64,000 nucleotides of DNA from positions 40,967,501-41,031,500 of the forward strand of contig OX485805.1 of assembly GCA_950295325.1 (NCBI GenBank), in the 5' to 3' direction. The translations under genes and the position numbers were made by a program. Below the pieces are notes generated by a model, which was given only the letters and a program-made list of their open reading frames with translations, searched no databases and had not been told where the DNA came from. Source of the DNA: Polytrichum commune (taxonomy: Eukaryota > Streptophyta > Polytrichopsida > Polytrichales > Polytrichaceae). Positions 48,141 through 59,795 of this stretch are shown here, one piece after another; position 1 is the stretch's first letter, and each line of letters opens with the position of its first letter.

Positions 48141-50371
48141 ACATATACCTTAAGCTAATTAGGGTGTCATAATCGAGATGTACAGAGCAACTTCGTTGAT
48201 GAACCGATGGATACTGATCATGATCTGGTAAGTTGAAACAACTTTGGTGTAGTCAGTAGATGTGGTGGGTTATAATCTCCTGATGCAAAAAGCGTGGGCT
48301 TTCAAAGGGGTTATATAGAAACTACCGAAGGAATTAAACCTGCTTCAGAAACACCAAGCATTCAAATCTCTTCTGCTTGAGCAGAATACCATTCAAAACC
48401 AGGTCTTCTCAAACCCTAGGATATTCAGAACGATCACCTTCAGAATTCGACTTCAATTTGACATGGGGTGGGTGCTACAATGAATTTTGTGTTTTCCTGC
48501 ATGTTCTTTTGCAAAGAAGTTGTAATGGTGGGGCTTTCCGTTGTCTGTCCATCAGTGTGCTGTAAGTTCGTCTTGAAATTTGAAAGGGGGATTAATTGAA
48601 TCAGGTTAGTTGTCGTGCAGTTTCAAATCAGCTTGAACCTCTAAATAAATGAATAAAGAACCAGATGACAGAATCAATTAGGCTAATAGGGGAATTTTAA
48701 CGCTATTTATAGGTTTTATGATCACCAAGCCCAGCGAATTAGCAAAGGGTTTAGGATTTGCTGGGAGGATTCGTGACCTCAATATCGGCACCTCTAAGTA
48801 CGTTGAATATAATGCCCCACAAATATATAAACTGCATAGTACTGCATACTATTTGTTCTACCGAGGTGATGTGAAAGTGGATCTTGTCAACTACTACTTC
48901 GGAAGCTAAACTTGCTGAATATTACTAGGTTACATACACGTTTGAGGTCTGCTTATAATAAGTTTTCACCAGGAATGTTTGAGAGCGTTGGCAGGTGAAA
49001 AAGTTACTACCTAGCTTTGATCAACTTCAGCTGAATCACTTCAGATATTTCTATCACAGGATGCATTAGTTTGAGTAGGAAGACCTTTATCTTGCTCCAT
49101 GGAACTTGGATTGTAAGCTCAAATTGGTTTCGAGCATTGAAGGCCTCCTGAGAGAATTAGTATTAGAGAGTAGAGTAAGCAGTCGAGGAAGATTGTAACA
49201 AAAACCGATGTGAGAGACACAAATTAAAGCACAAACAACAAAGACTCATAGTATATAACTAAAATACGTTATATTGAGTGAGACAAAGCTAAAACTCTAG
49301 GACTGATGCTACTTGATCTACGCATCAATTTGCATCATTCTGAACTACACAATATTTGACATGAATCAAACATTCATGGTGAAATCTAAGCACAGACAGA
49401 CGAAGGAAATGAATAAACATTTATGTGGCCTACGGCACATGCAGTAGCAGGATTTACATTACATAGTGGTTGAATCGCCACTAATTACTTACAACTCTCA
49501 CTGATGATAGTGAAGAACAGGAGATCAAACCTGAGCACGTACAATTCGATCGGGTGTTGCACTTTTTGCAACAGATCCCCAGCTGCTCTAAGTCTCATCT
49601 GGAATCAAAGTGGGGGTCGCTTCATGAGGAAAACGGTGTTACTTTCCTTGGCCTCCAACTCTCAATCCTTCTATCGATCATCGAGTCCCTCTTTTCATTC
49701 CAGACAAAACTTTGTGTTCAAGCTGTGCACTAATTAATTAACTTCAACCTGCTTACCTACCATTAAGTACTCGGCCTATGAAGCTTCAAGTTCTCTTTCT
49801 AACCCTGATAAACCCTATTCTATCTCGTCCTTCCATCCACTTCAGATTCAGGCTGCAATCGAATCAAGATCCTGCATCCTACAATTTTTATTATAGGATC
49901 AGCCAGCTAAGATCCTCCTTCTCCCCAGGGGAAAAAACGACAACGGCCACTTCCTTGAATGTTATGTGCAGAATCGGAGAATCGGAGAATTGAAAAATTG
50001 AGTTTTATTTCGTGATGTGAAGGTTATCCGGTGCCTGGGATGGCCAGAGGCAGTAGGTTAACCCATCGCACCTCGTCTTATTTTAATGTTCGAGGCTCCT
50101 GCCGATCGATCACCCTTCGACTTGAGATCATGACAGTAGAACGTGTCGATCGAGCACTCCTTGTATCGAGGTTTACCCAATACTGGCTGCACAACTAGGG
50201 TTCCCGCGGGTTGACCTGTTCGAATGGTAAGTGAACTATCATCATGACCACATGAATAATGTACAACTGCATTCATTGTGACTTAGGTCTCGGGAATTTA
50301 TCTTACGACCTGACATCAACCAACGGAGCGCGCAGCTAACTTAAGGAAAATTTCAGGTGAATCAAGGTTGA
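48141..50371. other. Intergenic, no gene seen
   Basis: Short ORFs without domains or credible splice partners. The last few hundred bases should contain the 3' UTR of the next minus-strand gene. Confidence 0.5.
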
Positions 50372-53300
50372 TCAGATGACACTGGTGAACCCGAGGGAGG
50401 CGAAGATGGAGACAAGCAGATGCCTGAGACCGGGTTGGTTACCGCGGCCGATCACATGGAGCACTCCATGCGCCTTCTGGAACTGGCCCCTGTAATAGCG
50501 GTAAATGGCCAGAATCTCTTCGCTATCGTTGTCCACATAGCATTTGTAGTAGACGTTGCCCTTCCTCTTGTATCCCGTGATGAAGAGGTGTTGTAGGTCT
50601 AGGTCGATACGGCTGCTTCCCACGATCTGTACTGCGGTTCGGTATTTTTGGATCTGGTGTCGGATTTCTCCTTGGACGTGCTGGCCGTAGGTGAGGAGCG
50701 ACCCGGACGCGGAAGCCACGGTGGCCACCACCAGGTCTTCGTAGGTTAAGGTCACTGTGTCTTGTGCTTCCTGCCATCCCCAGCTCCCCCTCTCCATCTT
50801 CACTCGCTCCGCCTGTCAAAATGCACGGACATGCGCATGATTAATGAATGTGGTAAGTTTATCTACTTTCACTTCAACTTGCAATTAGCTGCTTGGCATT
50901 GCCAAGTGCATGTAAATGCACATTGACATGACTGCGGTAGAGGTAGGGTTTGTCTACTGTCACTGCAACCTGCAATTAGCCGCTTGCCACTGCGAAATGG
51001 ATATAAATGCATATTGACATGAATGCGGTAGACGTAGGGTTTGTCTACTTTCATTTCAACCTGCGTTTAGTTGCTTGTCACTGCCAAGTGCATGTGACTG
51101 CACATGATTAATAAATGGGGCAGGTGAGTTAGGGATTGTCTATTTTCACTTCAAGCTGCAATAAGCTACTTGTCACTGCCAATTGCATGTGAATGCACAT
51201 GATAGATGTGGCAGAGATAGGGTTTGTCTACTTTCCCTCGAAGCTGCAATTAGCTTCTTGCCACAGCTAAATGCATTAAAAAAAATGCGCATTGATTTAG
51301 GGTTTGTCTTTTTTCACTTCAAAGCTGCAATTTTCTGTTTGTCACGGACAAAAGCGAGTTTGATGATAATGCCCACAGTTTCATTAGCACAAATAGAACG
51401 CCCTTGCATGCCAAAAAGGCCACTCGAGGGCGACAGAATCGAAGTATTCCTTGATTCAGGTGTAAACCCGTGATTGCACAAGTGCAAAGGAGAAGTCCTC
51501 TTGAAGAAGGTTACTGATCTCCTACACTTATGTGTGCACATAAACACCTGCCTTCCATTTCTCAAGCATCTAAGTATTGAGGCGGCTAACCTACTTGGGA
51601 GTCGTTTTCTCTACTACCTCCCTACATGCATCTGTCCACATATCGGTTCCAATGAATGTGGAGAACTGGTTGCTACTTACAGATCAACCGGTTGAGTTTA
51701 AGAAATATCTGTTGAAGTTCAAGACTTCAGGAAATTACCCATCATTTTATAGAAATTTATAGAATATACCCCAATTTAATAAAGAAAAACCGAAAGATAT
51801 CAACATGTAATCGGTTGGACTTGGAAGCACTAGGATATCAACTGCTTATGCCCCAAAACCTCTCGGGACACTGAGATTCGGTTCAACAGCACCTTACCAA
51901 TAACGAAGTTGAATTCAATTACCTTCAGTACTTGCGAGAAGCCTCGTTCAGTGCTTTCGATCTTTGCACGCATCGGGACATCTTTGGAGAGCCATGTGCG
52001 AGGGTACCGCATCTCCACCGTGTACCCAGCTTTGCCTTCCTCGGCATCGATCAAAGGGATGACCACTCGCTTATGGCTATACAATCTTCGGGAACTGTTG
52101 TGTGTTGCGACTACAAATGTCGTCACTCCGAATGATGGCCTCTCTTCCCGATCAGGTACAACCGACAGTAAGCTTTCTTTCTTGTTCTGCAATAATCATC
52201 ACCAATGTAATCATCATGGTCAAATTGGTTAGAATTTAAGGTTAAAGGGTCTTCAATGGACACTTTCTCTACGCACCCACTTCTCAGAGGATATGAAACA
52301 CACAATTAGTGCGAGATGATTAGCAAATCTAGTGTGGAGGAATCCTCGTGAATTTTGGAGCTCATCTGAATATACCATTCATTGTCGAAGTGAAGATTCT
52401 TTAAGTTCTTAACTGATCATATAGGTTCCTTCGATTATATTCACTGTTGTGTAGAATGGTCAATTCTGAGCATGTAGTCTAATAAGTTTTCAGCGCGTCT
52501 TTTTGGTGTCCATTCTTTAGAATACACCTCACCACACACCACTCAAATATAGGTTCTCATTTAAGGTCACAAACCGAATAGACTCACTTACCTTGGTTGC
52601 ATTTGTCAATGAGAAACCACATCCATATGGGAAACATGTAATATATATATACATACACATATATATAAAGGTGTAGACGAGGATTACCAGTTCATGCACT
52701 TGATTCATTTGAACTTTTTGGTCGAAAAACTTGCATGAAAACTCATCAAATTTGGATTCCGCCTTGTTGGGCATCCACCATTTTGCCAACATTGCCTTGA
52801 AAGAGAGTTTTTCTATGAATGCATACGCCTTGGTTGCATATATTTGAATTTCTATTACAACGTCTCTGTATTTTTCGATGTATGCACTTCCCTGCAAACA
52901 TAGATCAAACAAATTAGGTTATACATAGTGCCCGAAAGGAAGATTCTATGGACCCACAAATTGAGAGGTTAGACTCTCAATATTTTTAAGAGACCTCCAT
53001 GAGGTAGCTTAAGATTTGACCAAGAGCTTGTAATAGTCGTTCCACAAGACGCCATCTAAGCGTTGCAAGTCTAGTAGAAATAAATTAGAAGTTCCAATGT
53101 CAAGTGGACTTAATGAGTGAACAAGCCTGTGTAAGAGGCTCCCCTCCAATAACAAGGCTCCTTCCTTCGAGTACTCAATCTTCGAGCCTTGTACCTTACC
53201 CTTTGTACCATGGACCTTTTCTTTAACTGCAAGGCTCCCCATAGAATCTACTGGAGGTGATATCTACAATTTCGGAAGCTGTTTTTGCAGCCCGGTGTTG

Positions 53301-55375
53301 CATGATACATGGGAGAATTCTTAGGTTGTGACATTTGCTAGCATATTCTACCTCTAGGCTATTGAAACTTAATTCATTAGCATTACTAATATACACCCCT
53401 CCCATTTCAGAAAGAGTTAGCTAAAGGGAAAAAGAAAGAAACCAAATGATCCTTGTTATGACAAAAGCAAAGTGTTTTCCATATTGCACAACTTTAGTGC
53501 AAAGGACAAGTCCTCTTGAAGAAGGTTGCTTTTCCTTACAAATGGGCACACAATTACTTTTCATCTCTCAAACATATAAGTATTGCAGTGACTAACCAAT
53601 TTGTGAGTCATGTTTCATACTCGCTTATATTGGTAACAATCCACAGACCAGATATGGGTTCAAGGTCATGTGCAAGCGATGCTTCATCCCGTGGTCAATC
53701 ACATGGTTAAATGGACCAACAACCAAGTGAACATTGTTTCAACTCCGCTTCTCGTCACGCCCCCATTTCTCAAAACCATGTCTCACATTTGGAACCCCCC
53801 TATGGAAGACCTTTTGGGCGGTAGAATTTTCTAGCATATTCTTTAAAAAATCATACAACTTCAGTTATTGTCTACCAATGATTCAAAACAAGTAAGTGTG
53901 ATGCAACCACACCCAAGTCTGACCCTTACCCATAAGCAACCTCTATAAAATATTGCCTCTATGTAGTCAGTATAAAACACCTTAATCAACACTTTGAAAA
54001 CTAGTACTCATACTTCATAACGTGTCTAGTACATGCTAAGGTAGGTTGACAACCTCTTTCGATTGTCAACAAGACCCAACAAGAGATTCTAATATTCTAA
54101 TCAGTGATTGGGGAGGATTTTGGGCATAATCGGTTGAGATCCTTGTGTTTGCAAGTCCAACCGGTTACATGTTGATATCCTTTGGTTTTTCTATATTAAT
54201 TTGAGGTATATTCCATAAACTCCTGTAAAGTGATCAGTAATTCTTCTGAAGTCTTGAACTTTAACCGGTTATTTCTCAAACTCAACCGGTTCATCTGCCG
54301 GTTCTCCCTGATCATAGATTCTAATAATAGTAATATCGCCCAGACTCTCAAAAGAACAACTATAGGTGTAAGCACCATAAGGTAAGATGGTGCTACTACC
54401 CCACCCAAAACCCTTGATCGCCTTAACATCTTGCACAAAAGTACAAGTTGACTTTTGAGAATGTCCACCATCTTAACATCGTGCTAGACTCGTGTTGGTA
54501 TTAGGATCATCTACCAATACAACTTTGAACCCTGTAACTTTTTCCCACAAAACTGAAACAAGACATATTTTGGTGCGCTGAACCCCCGGGCGATTGATAA
54601 CAACATTCGCTTTCACATTAAGTAATTTATTATCATCATACACGCTCAGTGCTTAAAAGCGACCGTTTTAGCACCATCTACCTTTACATGTGTAGTTTTG
54701 ATGATCTTGAGAGTAGGCAGTTGCAGGGGTGGTACAGAATACTTTGGTGCGTTGAAACCCCCGTCAATTGATAACAAGAATCACTCAAAAATTCAAGCAA
54801 TCTAGTACTAGTCCACATGCTCAGCGCTCAAAGTGACGATTTAGCACCCTCTACCTTCACATGTGTAGTTTTGACCAATCATGATCTTGGAAGTTGCAGG
54901 CCCTCAGGGTGGTACAAACAGAATTGTAATAAGACATACTTTGGTGCGTTGGATTCCCCTGTCAATTACTACCAATAATTTTCTTGAAAATTAAGTAATC
55001 TAATATGAGTGCGATCTTGGGAGTTGCAGGGGTGGTAAAGTTTCCTACCTGTATAGTGGTGAGGATTAGGTACAACTCCTCAAGTGTTTTCACGAGTTGG
55101 GCACACTCCTCCCTGTTGGCGGGAGAGAGAGCCTGAAATACCCTGCACTTCTCGATTAGTGCAGCCACCGTCTTGGAGGCTGTGTGATCAATGGCCAATG
55201 TGTAGTCCAGTGCTGAGCCTTGTCGTCTTCGGAACACTGCGGAGTCATCCCCCCCTTCCACATCAGGCTCTAGGATGCTCTGTTGCAGCTGTTTCACTGT
55301 ATTGTTCAACTTCGCCTCTAGCTGTGCGCCCGCGTTTCGGTCCATCGAAAGTTGACCCGAGAAATGGCTGCACAT
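50372..55375 (-). CDS. Uncharacterised protein with MLKL/HeLo-type N-terminal helical bundle, four exons
   Basis: Minus-strand exons: 55375-55049, 52891-52688, 52186-51923, 50812-50372. All three introns are phase 0 with good GT..AG sites, giving 411 residues and a stop. Residues 1-177 are predicted helical. SKTVAALIEKCRVFQALSPA, then NREECAQLVKTLEELYLIL, then a YIEKY / FIEKLSFKAMLAKWW / FDEFSCKFFDQKV series follow the pattern of the plant MLKL N-terminal (HeLo-like) four-helix bundle: N-(K/R)-E-(E/Q)-C-x-x-L, later S-F-x-x-x-L, then F-x-x-(L/F)-x-x-x-(L/F). Such bundles oligomerise at membranes or act as adaptors in immune cell death. Residues 178-411 are probably beta-rich (VTTFVVATHN, YYKCYVDNDSEEILAIYRYY) and match nothing I recognise; there is no kinase or NB-ARC domain. 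Start could also be M11. Introns carry MITEs and minisatellites. Gene model likely, family tentative. Confidence 0.7.
50858..51335. repeat. Minisatellite, about 92-bp unit, six copies, in intron 3 of the HeLo-like gene
   Basis: Units start near 50,860, 50,953, 51,043, 51,137, 51,226 and 51,307 with TTTGTCTACTTTCACTTCAA-like sequence, followed by CTGCAATTAGCTGCTTG(C/T)CA and CACATTGACATGA.. GCGGTAGAGGTAGGG. Degenerate but regular. Confidence 0.9.
51652..51870 (+). mobile_element. MULE-like MITE, family 1, copy 4, in the HeLo-like gene
   Basis: Reads GGAGAACTGG..CAACCGGTTGAGTTTAAGAAATA, GTTGAAGTTCAAGACTTCAGG, AACATGTAATCGGTTGGACTT and TATGCCCCAAAACCTCTCGGG. Lies in intron 3, ending about 50 bp from the exon 3 boundary (51,923). 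Outer TIR bases drifted. Confidence 0.82.
52390..52575 (+). repeat. TIR-element family 2, partial copy in intron 2 of the HeLo-like gene
   Basis: Shares TTCTTAACTGATCATATAGGTTCCTTCGATTATATTCACT-type order (in parts), CATGTAGTCTAATAAG and ACCACTCAAATATAGGTTCTCATTTAAG with the other copies. Ends unclear. Confidence 0.65.
53008..53235 (-). repeat. Segment related to 56,060-56,330, partly open on the minus strand
   Basis: On the minus strand both segments read GSLL or similar, then a Leu-rich stretch, then NDYY(E)KLLV. At DNA level they share CCAAGAGCTT(G/T)T.GTAGT..CGTTCC and TAAGAGGCTCCCCT. This copy lies in intron 1 of the HeLo-like gene. It may be a decayed exon of a duplicated gene. Confidence 0.5.
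54103..54317 (-). mobile_element. MULE-like MITE, family 1, copy 5, in intron 1 of the HeLo-like gene
   Basis: Reverse orientation: AGTGATTGGGGAGGATTTTG at the left and CGGTTCTCCCTGATCAT at the right. Flanked by 9-bp near-repeats ATTCTAATC (54,094-54,102) and ATTCTAATA (54,318-54,326). The same flank size as copy 2 supports a Mutator-type 9-bp target duplication. Confidence 0.85.
54560..55045. repeat. Three tandem units of 175-200 bp abutting exon 1 of the HeLo-like gene
   Basis: Units near 54,565, 54,738 and 54,938 share ACTTTGGTGCGTTG, CCCC(C/T)GTCAATT(G/A), ACATGTGTAGTTTTGA, GATCTTGG(A/G)AGTTGCAGG and GGGTGGTA. The last unit ends a few bases from the exon 1 donor (55,048). Confidence 0.85.
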
Positions 55376-55429
55376 TTAAACGCAGTATCCGATTGTTGAT
55401 CAGCAAGAGGCAGAGTGCATGATTCTGTT

Positions 55430-55980
55430 TGAGTTGCAGGAAGCAGTCTTTTAAACTAGTCGACGAGCTCAAGTTGAGAGCCCCAACTTGCAGTTTCTCG
55501 GAGTTTGGTACTTGAATTTGACAAGCTTGCATCCAATGCTCAAAGCAGAATGAGTGATTATATTTGAGTTGAATGTCTTTCAAACAAGTCTAGCTCAAGT
55601 TGAGAGTCCCAAATTGCGATTTTTGGGAGCTTGGTGCATGGATTCGATGAGCTTTTGGATTTCATCCAAAGCTCAAACTATTGAGAACTTGACCAATCTC
55701 GAGCTCCCAATAGTTTGAGCACATGTAAAGTGGGCATTCTTAAAGTGAGATATGAAGAGGGAATGGTTCTAAACAATGGAAAATCCTTGACACGCCAAAG
55801 CGTGCACTTTTTGGGAGTTTGGTACTTAGATTCAACAAGCTTTCATGCAAAGCTCAAACTACTGAGGGCTTGACCGATCCTCCAGCTCTTAGTAGATGGA
55901 GCAAGTGTACAGTGGGCATGGTTGAAGTGAGATAGGAAGAGGGAATGGTTCAAACTAAAGGAGAATCCTTGACACGCCAA
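55430..55980. repeat. Three tandem copies of a dispersed repeat, upstream of the HeLo-like gene
   Basis: Copies at about 55,455, 55,585 and 55,800 share GTTGAGAG(C/T)CCCAA(C/A)TTGC, GGAG(T/C)TTGGTAC and GA(C/T)AAGCTT..ATCCAA(A/T)GCTCAAA. The same element is single in UGT intron 2 (18,360-18,500). It sits in the 5' flank of the minus-strand gene and could carry its promoter. Confidence 0.85.
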
Positions 55981-57606
55981 ACCATACCGAGCATTTGCTT
56001 CGGACCCACCACAACAATAAACAAGAGCTTACGCTCTCGATTGCATTCCTAAGCGACCGACCTTCATAAAGTGGCTTGGGATTTCAACCAAGAGCTTTTC
56101 GTAGTAGTCGTTCCGGATAGGATCCATCGAGGCACCATTAGTAAGCCTGCTAAGAAGTTCAAGGGATCAAGTTCAAAGCTCAAGTGTAACGTGGACAAGC
56201 GTGACCTCTTAAAGCTTGGTCACTCTTAAGGGGAATCTCTTACAGCTTGAGTAAGAGGCTCCCCTGCGCCGATGAGAAGGCTCCTTTCTTCAAGCTCTTA
56301 GCCTCTTTAGTGTACAGGGTGCTTTGTTTGTAGTTTTTAAGAGAAGCTCATCCTGCGCAGCCAGGAGCAATCATTGTCTATGGGCCGACGATGCTTTTCG
56401 GTTGTTCGATCATACACTCAGCTTGCAGAAAATTACCAAAGACACTAGCCATTGCACACAATTAATGGCCAGAAAATGGCTAGCTGCATGACACGACATA
56501 ATCTAAAGCCAGTTCCTAACAGAAAATCTCTGTTCCTGTTGGATAACGTTCAGATTGTCCAATAATTTTCTGTTTGGTGGTTTACATACACCACGGTTCA
56601 TTGATTTCCAACCGGTAATAGGATCAAAGTTAGTCGACGTTGGCTTCCTTCTCTCTGTGAGTAGAGTGTCCAGTAACTTGTGTTGCAGGCACATGAATCC
56701 CTCATCTTCACAAGAGCAAGGGCTACCGAAACCAAGGGAGTAGAGGGGGACCACACCACCCCCTCACAATTCGAGTGGCGCAGAAAGGATTGAAGGGTGT
56801 CCCCTCTCCCCTCTCATTAAGTCGTCCCCTTGCACCTTGGAGTTGTTGTTCGGCGATTGTCTCCAGTACCATCAGATCATGACACCCTACATGCCATGTA
56901 TCTTCGTCCCAGTGCAGACGATGTTGAGTGTCTGCATCTAAAGTCACAACAACACCTCTACAACATCGACAAACATTCGCAGAGAGAATATAGAAGTCGT
57001 CCAGATACCCACAAACACCTACACATACCCATATACACGTATATACCTGGCAGCTTGAGTGATGGCTTGGATGAGGATAGAAGGGTTCTTAGACTGTTGC
57101 GCAGGCGCGGGTTGCTTCGAAGTAATGCAAGCTAAGTAGGCATACAGCTTCATCTCTATGTATGGCACCTCCCGTCTCATGTCTCGCTATTACTCCTCTC
57201 TACCACCACCACCACCACCACCGCTTCTGATTCTCCTCCTCCTCCTCCTCCTCGTCGCAGCAGCAACATGCCAATCTCACTTATTTCATGCAGCAAATTG
57301 ATGTCAGACGATTACTAGCTCTGCCTGCCTGCTCCGACACCTTCAATCAAGAAGTTGCATCCGCTGTCTGTCAGTACGCTACGAGGTGATCTGCAGGCTT
57401 GTCGCTCTCGCTAAATGAGTGCTTCTCCGAGAGTGTGGGCGGAAGTTAGTCACACGGCTACCTGCTTGCTATGTTGGGGAGCGAAGCTAAGTTAGTGTAG
57501 CACAATTCACCACCGGAAGCTTCCGACCCAGCCTGCACCCAACTTGTTCTGCCTTCTTCCGGAAGTAATTCTCCCTCCAAGAATCTACCAGAATTTATGA
57601 TAGCAA
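55981..57606. other. Intergenic; related segment and trinucleotide microsatellites
   Basis: 56,060-56,330 is related to 53,008-53,235. About 57,203-57,223 is (CCA)n and 57,233-57,254 is (CTC/CCT)n. No gene recognised. Confidence 0.55.
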
Positions 57607-57800
57607 GCTACACTGATCATCCCAATTAGTGCCTGCTGCGATTTACAGTTGTAACGCAGTGCAATAACATCTGACTCATCAGGAGTTCACTTTTTATAGA
57701 GTTCATAGATGACTTTGCTTGGTAAAATGTTACATTCTCAGTATACAGTTATAACACTGCGGAACTTCGAATAGTAACATGCATCAATTGGCAAATTCAA
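57607..57800. mobile_element. TIR element family 4, copy A
   Basis: Begins GCTACACTGATCATCCCAAT and ends with the inverse type CAATTGGCAAATTCAATG near a GCTAC. It includes GTTGTAACGCAGTGC and GCGGAACTTCGAATAGTAAC. About 190 bp, no coding capacity. Confidence 0.72.
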
Positions 57801-57845
57801 TGGAATCTTGCTACACTAAATAGTCCTATTAGTGTGGGATGGAAC

Positions 57846-58073
57846 ATGACACTGATTATCCGAATTGGTTAGTGTTGCTATTTGGAGTTACGCTTTGCGG
57901 TAACTATTTATTGAGAATGTTGTAATATGTTAATAAACAAAGTCATTTTTGATCTATCATGTCTGAACAACCTATTGAATTGTCGTTAGTAAAAAGTTGA
58001 CTCTTGAGTAAGGCATTAGAGCACGGCGTAACTCCGAATAGTAACGCGCACCGATTGGGATAATCAATGTAGC
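57846..58073. mobile_element. TIR element family 4, copy B
   Basis: Begins ACACTGATTATCCGAATTGG and ends GATTGGGATAATCAATGTAG, an imperfect inverted repeat extending about 50 bp (GGAGTTACGC..GCGG against GCGTAACTCCGAATAGTAAC). It lies about 45 bp from copy A. Confidence 0.75.
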
Positions 58074-59437
58074 GTGAAAATACTTAATGTGGGGCCACAC
58101 TAGTTTCTAGTCAAGGTGGAATTAACGTGGATCCGAAACCTATGGTCTTTCCCTAAGTCTTCATGAAGATTTCCGACCAACACAATGAATATTAGTTGTA
58201 GGACAAAAGTAACAAAAAATAAAATAATCATCCACACAGATTTCTAGAAAAAATACAATGTGGCCCACATTGATTTCTTACTACATCTTTAGTGTGGGTT
58301 GAAAATTGATGTGGTCCACATCAATTCCCATTATGAGAATTAGCGTGCCATGCTCTAGAAAACTATTGTGGTCCTCACCATTAGGATTGTTTCGTCTAGT
58401 CTTGATGATTTTACCTTGGCAACTTGAATACATAGATCGCTGAGTTTACTTATTCATAACTTCATTCACCTTTGCTTACTAGCAATGTTGGAACCCCATA
58501 TTGCCCACTTTGCATTTTGACCAATGCCCCCATTGAAAGTGTTACAAATATTTATCCAACAATGTCCCATTTTGTTGATGTGTCCATTCTTGATTGACTT
58601 CAAGAAGGCATAATATCATCCATAATTGATGACCTTGTCATAGAGGTTCTTCCACTAGAATCTATCAAAATGTTAATCTTCGTAACCTTTATGATCATAC
58701 ATCGCAACATGAATACATAGATTGACTCTACTTATTCATAAATTCATGCAGCACCTTTCGGCTTTCCTTACCAAGGGTCTCTCTACATGCTTGATCCACT
58801 CTTCGAGAAAAGCAGAGCATGTGTGAAAATGAATCCTTGTATATGCACACTGCTTTTATAGCAAGTCAAGCTTTTTATCTTTTAAAAGATGTTTCATCGT
58901 TGTTTTTTTCTACCTAGAAATTTACAAAGAGCGCATGTGAACGTGAATGTAAATTTATTAAGTATAGAAAGAGAATTACTTATAAAGTGTGCATGTACTG
59001 CCTTGGTTACATTCTTCACCACTTAAAAACTCCCACATATGGTAAGAAGTGTGTGAGTCACAAGACCACTTGATGAGGGCACCTATTATTATGTTAGTGA
59101 GATTTTGGTTTTCATTCATGGTCAAAAGACTATACCGTACCTGCATGGCCAATTCAGCACTTAAGTGCCGAATAATTATTTTAATTACTGCAAGGTCATT
59201 TTGCAGCTACAACAATATTTTAATCATTATTCGACACACATGAACAGTACCCATGAACAGTGCTGATTTCATCTATTTCGGCAATTCATCCATGAATTTC
59301 ATCAACTTTGGGCAGTGAGGCCTTGTATTTATCACATATTTCGGCACCTCACAAAATGACTTATTTTCTGCTGAACTAGCCATGCATGTACGGTAATAGC
59401 AACCATGGTCTGTCATTAGAGACCGACTAAGGTATGT
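58074..59437. other. Intergenic, no gene seen
   Basis: AT-rich DNA with short ORFs only. No recognised domain or repeat family. Confidence 0.55.
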
Positions 59438-59795
59438 GGGTGTTATTTGGTCCCTTTTTTATGGTCTCAAACTTTTCCCAATTAGATTTATACAGCAAAA
59501 CTCGTGCTGCATTAGCAAATCTACGATGAGACATATGCGAAAACATGATTGAAAATTGGACTTCCTTTGCTATAGTTATGGTTATCGGAAGAGCATGTTT
59601 GTTGAATTTTTAACTAGACACATACGTCCTTCCAATTATGTTCACTACTGAGTGTAGAGTGGTTATTAATATTTGAAGATGTACTACAATCTCTTTTAAA
59701 CACATGTACTTATGATGCTCGCTTTGTGATCCTTACCAAACCACATACCATTCAAATCTAGGGGTCTGATTAAGGGTGAGTTTCCATGTAGGCTG
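59438..59795 (+). repeat. TIR-element family 2, diverged copy
   Basis: Starts GGTGTTATTTGGTCCC and has GCATTAGCAAATCTACGATGA, CTTCCAATTATGTTCACTAC, GATGTACTACAATCTCTTTTA and ATTCAAATCTAGGGGTCTGATTAAG. It retains the middle section missing from the 244-bp copy. The right TIR is not recognisable. Confidence 0.75.
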
